This document shows, piece by piece, positions 58,647-64,000 of a DNA stretch of 64,000 nt. The stretch comes from Pseudomonas massiliensis. Its GTDB lineage: Bacteria > Pseudomonadota > Gammaproteobacteria > Pseudomonadales > Pseudomonadaceae. The position numbers were made by a program, and so were the translations under genes. A model generated the notes under the pieces. The model had not been told where the DNA came from. It searched no databases and worked only from the letters and a program-made list of their open reading frames with translations. The stretch's first letter is position 1; every line of letters starts with the position of its first letter. The stretch spans positions 496,001 to 560,000 of the forward strand of contig NZ_CCYK01000007.1 of the NCBI RefSeq assembly GCF_000826105.1. Reading direction: 5' to 3'.

Positions 58647-59210
58647 CTAGGGAGAAGGGCTTGCCACCTGCTGCGCCGACAGCGGTGGCAGCGCCTCGTT
58701 GCGAACCGGGAATTCGCCTGTGCGCCGGTCGCTGAAGAGGCATTCTAAGGTACGCGCCACAGTGCGGAAAGCCAGCTCCGACCAAGGTATCTCGCTTTCA
58801 TGAAAGAGCCGTACTTCCAGGCTTTCCACGCCCGCGGCAAAGGCCAGGTCGCTCAGCTCGGCGCGGAAGAACACATGTACCTGATTGATATGGGGCAGGT
58901 CGAACAAGGTGTACAACCGCAGTTCGCGCAGGCGCGCGCACGCCTCTTCCTCGGTTTCCCGGGCCGCGGCCTGTTCCAGGGTTTCGCCGTTTTCCATGAA
59001 GCCCGCCGGAAGGGTCCAGTATCCCCTGCGCGGCTCGATGGCGCGGCGGCACAACAAGACCTGCCCCTCCCACATGGGCACGGCTCCGGCCACGATGTTG
59101 GGGTTCTGGTAATGCACTTGCGAGCAGGCGCCACAGACGTAGCGCAACCGGGTATCGCCCTCGGGAATCAAATGGGAAACGGTATGGCCACAGTGGCTGC
59201 AGAACTTCAT
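58647..59210 (-). CDS. Nudix hydrolase with N-terminal zinc ribbon
   Basis: A 187-residue Nudix protein. CSHCG and CGACS form an N-terminal zinc ribbon, and the Nudix box is GFMENGETLEQAAARETEEEACARL (about residues 73-97). The zinc ribbon-Nudix layout resembles NudC-type NADH pyrophosphatases but the protein is shorter, so the substrate is open. I start at the ATG at 59210 (MKFCSHCG). It is divergent from a second Nudix gene 115 bp away. Confidence 0.88.
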   Translation of the reverse strand: MKFCSHCGHTVSHLIPEGDTRLRYVCGACSQVHYQNPNIVAGAVPMWEGQVLLCRRAIEPRRGYWTLPAGFMENGETLEQAAARETEEEACARLRELRLYTLFDLPHINQVHVFFRAELSDLAFAAGVESLEVRLFHESEIPWSELAFRTVARTLECLFSDRRTGEFPVRNEALPPLSAQQVASPSP

Positions 59211-59325
59211 CGGGGCCTCGCTGGGTAGGCTGCTCGGTCTCGACCGGGGGCGAGCGTGTTTTTGGGGTTGGGCATTGAGTGCCTTTGTAGCATGATGGAG
59301 GGCAGGCCAAGTAGCGAGGAAAGCC

Positions 59326-59925
59326 ATGCTCGAGGAGTTGCTACGCCGTATCGGCAATCATGTGCCCGGAACACTGGAAATCGACGAGCGATTTCCCGAG
59401 GCGGCGGTTCTGGTGCCTATCACTCGAGACGACCCGCCGCAATTGGTGCTCACCCTCAGGGCCAAGGGGCTGTCTACCCATGGCGGTGAAGTCGCCTTCC
59501 CGGGCGGCCGGCGCGACCCGGAAGATCCCGACCTCACGTTCACCGCCCTGCGCGAAGCCGAGGAAGAAATCGGGCTGCCTCCGGGCATGGTGGAAGTGGT
59601 CGGCAACCTTAGCCCATTGATCTCCGCCCATGGGCTGAAGGTCACGCCTGTGGTGGGTGTAATACCGTCGTTCGTGGAATATCGTCCCAATGACGCCGAA
59701 ATCGCCGCGGTCTTTTCCGTTCCGCTGGAGTTTTTCCGAGAAGACCCGCGCGAACACACCCATCGCATCGATTACCAGGGGCGTAGTTGGTACGTCCCCT
59801 GTTACCGTTATGAAAGTTTCAAGATCTGGGGGCTCACCGCCATCATGATCGTCGAGCTGGTGAACCTGCTGTATGACACCGGTATCACCATGGACAGGCC
59901 CACCGGCCCCTATTCTTCGCCCTGA
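59326..59925 (+). CDS. CoA pyrophosphatase-like Nudix hydrolase
   Basis: A 199-residue Nudix protein of the YeaB/NudL type, which splits coenzyme A and related dinucleotides. The box GGEVAFPGGRRDPEDPDLTFTALREAEEEIGL shows the family's extra residue pattern, with REAEEE as catalytic core. It overlaps no neighbour but is 17-20 bp before the DUF1289 gene. It may form a unit with it and purT. Confidence 0.9.
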   Translation: MLEELLRRIGNHVPGTLEIDERFPEAAVLVPITRDDPPQLVLTLRAKGLSTHGGEVAFPGGRRDPEDPDLTFTALREAEEEIGLPPGMVEVVGNLSPLISAHGLKVTPVVGVIPSFVEYRPNDAEIAAVFSVPLEFFREDPREHTHRIDYQGRSWYVPCYRYESFKIWGLTAIMIVELVNLLYDTGITMDRPTGPYSSP

Positions 59926-59944
59926 TGACAAGGAGCATTGCGTG

Positions 59945-60163
59945 ATGACCAGCCTCGGCGAAGCCTCGTCGCAACCCACGCCCGAGCGGCCGGTACGCTC
60001 CCCCTGCGTGAACGTGTGCGCCATGGACGAACATGACCTGTGCATCGGTTGCCAGCGTACGGCGCTGGAAATTACCCAGTGGGGCAGGATGAGCAATGAG
60101 GAGCGGCGCCAGGTCATTGCCCAGGCCCAGGCGCGAGCGCGTGTCCAGGGCGTCATGCGCTGA
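59945..60163 (+). CDS. DUF1289 family small cysteine-rich protein
   Basis: A 72-residue protein with the DUF1289 signature CVNVCAMDEHDLCIGCQRTALEITQW and SNEERRQVI. The four Cys probably bind zinc or an Fe-S cluster; function unknown. I use the ATG at 59945; a GTG at 59942 is equally possible, with AAGGAG upstream. Confidence 0.88.
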   Translation: MTSLGEASSQPTPERPVRSPCVNVCAMDEHDLCIGCQRTALEITQWGRMSNEERRQVIAQAQARARVQGVMR

Positions 60164-60277
60164 AACCCATCTGCGGCCTCGGCCAACGGTCCCGCCCAGG
60201 CCGCCGCTTGAGGTAGAATGCGCCCCTTCCAGGGTTGCGCACCGGCGGCCCTCGTTTCGTTCAGTTGAGGAGCTGCC

Positions 60278-61459
60278 ATGACCCGTATCGGAACCCCCCT
60301 TTCGCCGACCGCCACCCGCGTCCTGCTATGCGGTTCAGGCGAGCTGGGCAAGGAAGTCGTGATCGAATTGCAGCGTCTGGGAGTAGAGGTCATCGCCGTG
60401 GACCGCTACGCCGATGCGCCAGCCATGCAGGTGGCTCACCGCAGTCACGTGATCAACATGCTCGACGGGGCGGCCCTGCGCGCCGTGATCGAAGCCGAGA
60501 AGCCTCACTACATCGTGCCGGAGATCGAAGCCATCGCCACCGCTACCCTGGTGGACCTGGAAAGCGAAGGCTTTACGGTGATCCCCACCGCGCGCGCAGC
60601 CCAACTGACCATGAACCGTGAAGGCATCCGCCGCCTGGCTGCCGAGGAACTGGGCCTGCCCACGTCGCCCTACCGCTTCGCCGATGCGTTCGAAGATTAC
60701 CGCGACGCCGTTCTGGCGCTCGGCTTCCCCTGCGTGGTCAAGCCGGTGATGAGCTCTTCCGGCAAGGGTCAGAGCCTGCTCAAGAGCGAGGCGGATGTCC
60801 AGCGCGCCTGGGATTATGCCCAGGAAGGCGGGCGAGCCGGCAAAGGCCGGGTCATCGTGGAGGGGTTCATCGACTTCGATTACGAAATTACCTTGCTGAC
60901 CGTTCGCCATGGCAGCGGAACCACCTTCTGCGAGCCGGTGGGTCATCGCCAGGAGAAGGGTGACTACCAGGAATCCTGGCAGCCTCAGGCCATGAGCGAG
61001 AAAGCCCTGGAGGCTTCCCGCGAGGTCGCCCGGGCGGTGACCGAGGCCTTGGGTGGCCGTGGCATGTTTGGCGTGGAGCTGTTCATCAAAGGCGACCAGG
61101 TGTGGTTCAGCGAGGTGTCGCCACGGCCGCACGACACCGGCCTGGTCACCCTCATTTCCCAGGACCTTTCCCAGTTCGCCCTGCATGCCCGGGCCATTCT
61201 CGGTTTGCCAGTGCCGGTGATCCGCCAGTTCGGCCCCTCCGCCTCGGCGGTGGTGCTGGTCGAAGGGCAGTCCACGCAAACCGCGTTCGCCAACCTGGGC
61301 ACTGCCCTGAGCGAGCCGGACACCGCCCTGCGCCTGTTCGGCAAGCCGGAGGTCAATGGCCAGCGGCGCATGGGCGTGGCTCTGGCCCGCGATAAATCCA
61401 TCGAAGCCGCCCGGGCCAAGGCTACCCGCGCCGCCCAGGCGGTAAAGGTCGAGCTCTAG
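60278..61459 (+). CDS. purT: formate-dependent phosphoribosylglycinamide formyltransferase 2
   Basis: PurT makes formyl-GAR from formate and ATP, the folate-independent alternative to PurN. ATP-grasp fold: [20 protein letters not shown] at the N-terminus, [15 protein letters not shown] in the grasp loop and [16 protein letters not shown] at the metal site. 393 residues. The ATG at 60278 follows GAGGAG. A TAGAAT (60214-60219) may be its -10. Confidence 0.97.
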   Translation: MTRIGTPLSPTATRVLLCGSGELGKEVVIELQRLGVEVIAVDRYADAPAMQVAHRSHVINMLDGAALRAVIEAEKPHYIVPEIEAIATATLVDLESEGFTVIPTARAAQLTMNREGIRRLAAEELGLPTSPYRFADAFEDYRDAVLALGFPCVVKPVMSSSGKGQSLLKSEADVQRAWDYAQEGGRAGKGRVIVEGFIDFDYEITLLTVRHGSGTTFCEPVGHRQEKGDYQESWQPQAMSEKALEASREVARAVTEALGGRGMFGVELFIKGDQVWFSEVSPRPHDTGLVTLISQDLSQFALHARAILGLPVPVIRQFGPSASAVVLVEGQSTQTAFANLGTALSEPDTALRLFGKPEVNGQRRMGVALARDKSIEAARAKATRAAQAVKVEL

Positions 61460-61465
61460 AAACCA

Positions 61466-61523
61466 GCGAAGCTGGCGAACCTATACCCTCGCTCTTGGCG
61501 ATGGCAAGGTTCGCAGGCTTCGG
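61466..61523. repeat. REP-like imperfect hairpin after purT
   Basis: A 5' arm at 61466-61482 (GCGAAGCTGGCGAACCT) can pair with 61507-61523 (AGGTTCGCAGGCTTCGG) with one internal mismatch pair. It contains the GCGAAC/GTTCGC core seen at 31274-31314 and lies between the converging purT and transporter genes. Confidence 0.55.
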
Positions 61524-61530
61524 GCGAGAC

Positions 61531-62856
61531 CTACAAGGCCTGGTGCCGGGTCTCCTTCAGGCACAGCACCGCCAGCAGGCTGAGCAGGGCGGCGGCGGAA
61601 ACATAACCGCCGACCCAGCTCAGCCCGCCCATGGCAACCAGTTTCTGGGCGAAGAAAGGCGCGGCCGAGGCCCCGACGATCCCGCCAAGGTTATAAGCGG
61701 CCGACGCACCGGTGTAGCGTACCCGCGTAGGGAACAGCTCCGGCAACAGGGCGCCCATGGGGGCAAAGGTGGCGCCCATGAGCAGCAATTCCAGGCTCAG
61801 GAACAGCAGCACGCCCCAGGTCGTGCCTTGGCTGAGCAGAGGCTCCATGGCAAAGCCCGATAGCATCGCCAGTAGCGCGCTCCACACCAGCACCGGCTTG
61901 CGCCCGTAGCGATCGCTCAGCCAGGCCGACACCGGAGTGGCCAGGGCCATGAACAGCACGGCGAAGCAGAGCATGGCCAGGAAGGCCTGGCGGCTGTAGC
62001 CAAGCGTGGAAACCCCATAGCTCAGGGAAAATACCGTGGAGATGTAGAACAGGGCGTAGCACACCACCATGGCGGCGGCGCCCAGGAGCATCGGCCGCCA
62101 ATGTTGGCTGAACACTTCCACCACCGGAACCCGCGCCGTTTCCTGGCGTGCCAGGGCCGCGGCGAATACCGGGGTTTCCACCAGCTTCAGGCGTACATAC
62201 AGCCCCAGCACGACCAGCGCGGCGCTCAGCAGGAACGGCAGGCGCCAGCCCCAGCTACGGAATTGCTCATCGCTCAGGCCCATGGCCAGCCCCAGGAACA
62301 GGCCGTTCGCCGCCAGGAAACCAATGGATGGCCCTAGTTGCGGGAACATACCGAACCAGCCGCGCTTGCCCTTAGGCGCGTTCTCGGTGGCCAGCAGCGC
62401 CGCGCCACCCCACTCACCGCCCAGGCCGAGGCCCTGGCCGAAGCGCAGCACGCACAGCAAGGCCGGCGCCCAGAGGCCGATCTGCTCGTGGCCTGGCAGC
62501 ACACCGATCAGGGTAGTGCAGACACCCATGAGCAAGAGAGAAGCGACCAGGGTCGCCTTGCGCCCGATGCGGTCACCGTAATGCCCGAACAGAGCCGAAC
62601 CCAGCGGTCGCGCCAGGAAGGCGATGCCGAAGGTCAGGAACGCCGACAGCATCTGCGCCGTGCCTGAAGTCTGTGGGAAAAACACCGGGCCGATGACCAG
62701 CGCAGCGGCCGTGGCGTAGACGTAGAAATCGTAGAACTCGATGGCGGTGCCGATGAAGCTGGCCGTAGCCACGCGCGTGGCGGAATTCACGGGGCGAACC
62801 GCGGGTGCGTCTGCTGGGGCAAGGGTAGTAGCGGTCATGGGTGTCTCGACAGTCAT
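61531..62856 (-). CDS. MHS-family (metabolite:H+ symporter) MFS transporter
   Basis: A 441-residue permease with 12 predicted membrane segments. The MHS signatures are GTAIEFYDFYVYATAAALVIGPVFFP at the first helix, GHYGDRIGRKATLVASLLLMG after helix 2, and the repeat DRYGRKPVL midway. Relatives import dicarboxylates, shikimate, proline/betaine or citrate; the substrate here cannot be told. Start at 62856 (MTVETPM) or seven codons later at 62838, neither with a good ribosome-binding site. Confidence 0.9.
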   Translation of the reverse strand: MTVETPMTATTLAPADAPAVRPVNSATRVATASFIGTAIEFYDFYVYATAAALVIGPVFFPQTSGTAQMLSAFLTFGIAFLARPLGSALFGHYGDRIGRKATLVASLLLMGVCTTLIGVLPGHEQIGLWAPALLCVLRFGQGLGLGGEWGGAALLATENAPKGKRGWFGMFPQLGPSIGFLAANGLFLGLAMGLSDEQFRSWGWRLPFLLSAALVVLGLYVRLKLVETPVFAAALARQETARVPVVEVFSQHWRPMLLGAAAMVVCYALFYISTVFSLSYGVSTLGYSRQAFLAMLCFAVLFMALATPVSAWLSDRYGRKPVLVWSALLAMLSGFAMEPLLSQGTTWGVLLFLSLELLLMGATFAPMGALLPELFPTRVRYTGASAAYNLGGIVGASAAPFFAQKLVAMGGLSWVGGYVSAAALLSLLAVLCLKETRHQAL

Positions 62857-63074
62857 GAGCCATGGGCGGCAGGCCGCGCTGGCGGATTGTTGTAGGTCCT
62901 CGCTGGGCCGCGATCCCGGATCGGGAAAGAGCGTCCCGGGCCTTCGGATGGGAAGGCGGGGGCGCGGCGGTCAGCGGGCTGACTGGCCAGAAACGGTAGG
63001 CGCGGATGGCGCCTGATTCGGCGGGCTTGGGTAAGCCCTTGGAGTATAGGAAGGGCTACCGGGCGGGGCAATGC

Positions 63075-64000
63075 TCAGGCGGAGGACGGGCCCGAATGTT
63101 GCCAGGCCAGGAGGCGCTTGACCCGATTCTCTTCGGTTTCGAGGATTTCCAGGCGATAGCGGCCGACTTTCAGGCATACCGCTCGCTCGGGTATGGACTC
63201 CAGCGCCTCGGTGACCAGGCCGTTGAGCGTCTTGGGGCCATCGCTGGGCAGATGCCAGCCCAGCACCTTGTTCAGGTCGCGCAGGCTGGCGGCACCGTCG
63301 AGGATGTAGCGCCCGTCTGCCTGGGGGAACACATGGGGGTGGCTGCCAGCCTGTTCGCTTTCGAATTCCCCGACGATTTCTTCGAGGATGTCTTCCAGCG
63401 TGATGAGACCGAGCACTTCGCCATATTCGTCCACCACCATGCCCAGCCGCCGTTGCTGCTTGTGGAAATTGAGCAGCTGGGTATGCAGCGGCGTGCCTTC
63501 CGGAACGAAGTAGGCTTCGTAGCAGGCCGCCAGCAGCGCCTGCTCGGTGAGGCTTCGGCTGGGTAGCAGGTGGCTGATCTGCCGTGTGTTGATGACTTTG
63601 TCCACTTGGTTGATATCGCCGCGGAACACCGGCAACCGGGTGTGGCGGCTGACCATCAGTTGGTCGATGATCTGGTCGAGCGGGTCATCGAGGTCGATGC
63701 CATCCACCTCGTGACGTGGCACCAGGATGTCGTTCACGGTCATCCGGTCCAGGCCCATGATGGCGTTGGCCACTCCTTGCCGGGACGCGCGCCCTTCGGC
63801 TTCCGGAGTGTTCGTCGGCTGCGCCGTGGCCTGGGGCTCGCCTGGATTGTGTCGGGTTCGCGTCGCGGGAGCCCATCTGCGCGCCAGCGCCAGTTCGACC
63901 GCAACCAGGGGCCGCATCAGGTACACGGGCAGCCAGAGCAGGAGGCCGGCATGGTCGAAGCGTTCCGGCATCCGCTGAGCCAGCAGACGGGGCAGGGCGC
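63075..64000 (-). CDS. HlyC/CorC-family CNNM-type transporter, 5' end outside window
   Basis: C-terminal part of a membrane protein with a DUF21/CNNM domain. The visible chain holds the last part of the DUF21 region (PERFDHAGLLLWLPVYLMRPLVAVELAL), two CBS domains (MTVNDILVPRHEVDGIDLDDPLDQ... and RLGMVVDEYGEVLGLITLEDILEEIVGEFE) and the CorC/HlyC C-terminal domain. The family is tied to Mg or Co efflux. An ATG at 63971 exists, but the frame continues upstream with ALPRLLAQR, so the start lies beyond the right edge. Confidence 0.9.
   Translation of the reverse strand, partial: ALPRLLAQRMPERFDHAGLLLWLPVYLMRPLVAVELALARRWAPATRTRHNPGEPQATAQPTNTPEAEGRASRQGVANAIMGLDRMTVNDILVPRHEVDGIDLDDPLDQIIDQLMVSRHTRLPVFRGDINQVDKVINTRQISHLLPSRSLTEQALLAACYEAYFVPEGTPLHTQLLNFHKQQRRLGMVVDEYGEVLGLITLEDILEEIVGEFESEQAGSHPHVFPQADGRYILDGAASLRDLNKVLGWHLPSDGPKTLNGLVTEALESIPERAVCLKVGRYRLEILETEENRVKRLLAWQHSGPSSA

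Overview
The window is about 64 kb of GC-rich gammaproteobacterial chromosome, almost certainly Pseudomonas in the broad sense. The evidence is gene order: tRNA-Leu(CAA)/queA-tgt-yajC-secD-secF, suhB-trmJ-isc operon-ndk-rlmN-pilF-rodZ-ispG-hisS-yfgM-bamB-der, leuA, xseA, guaB-guaA, tadA, mltF divergent from purL. This is the familiar Pseudomonas core arrangement. One difference from the order I know is that cysE, usually between trmJ and iscR, is absent here.

Positions 1 to about 5990 are the integrase end of a P4-like integrative element sitting against the 3' end of tRNA-Leu(CAA). All its genes read leftwards: a tyrosine integrase, a coupled AT-richer gene of unknown function, an AlpA-type regulator, then a replication operon (52-residue protein, IrrE-like metallopeptidase, Toprim primase-like protein, RecA-fold ATPase that runs off the left edge). 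Between alpA and the operon lie 500 bases of regulatory DNA: an iteron block, two promoter-like sequences, a possible attenuator and a C4-type antisense RNA. The C4 RNA carries two segments (7 and 9 nt) complementary to the leader and ribosome-binding site of the first operon gene. The operon genes are joined by stop/start overlaps, so this RNA could control the whole replication operon. A perfect 71-bp inverted copy of part of the iteron block lies inside the 3' part of the ATPase gene.

Positions 6000 to 39500 are mainly core genes: queuosine tRNA modification and Sec translocase subunits, Fe-S cluster assembly (iscRSUA-hscBA-fdx-iscX), nucleotide and isoprenoid enzymes, pilus and shape factors (pilF, rodZ), hisS, outer-membrane assembly (bamB), ribosome GTPase der, a transaminase/omega-amidase pair, leucine synthesis, envelope peptidase, exonuclease VII and GMP synthesis.

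Positions 39500 to 41000 are an accessory patch with a toxin-antitoxin module whose Fic/Doc-type toxin is broken by one in-frame stop. Core genes then alternate with accessory ones: a periplasmic multicopper oxidase, tadA, a 970-residue protein resembling membrane-targeted effector toxins with a Tiki-like C-terminal domain, mltF, purL, a two-partner secretion pair (TpsB/TpsA), an L,D-transpeptidase, two Nudix enzymes, a DUF1289 protein, purT, an MHS-family transporter and a CorC-type protein cut by the right edge. REP-like hairpins mark several gene ends.
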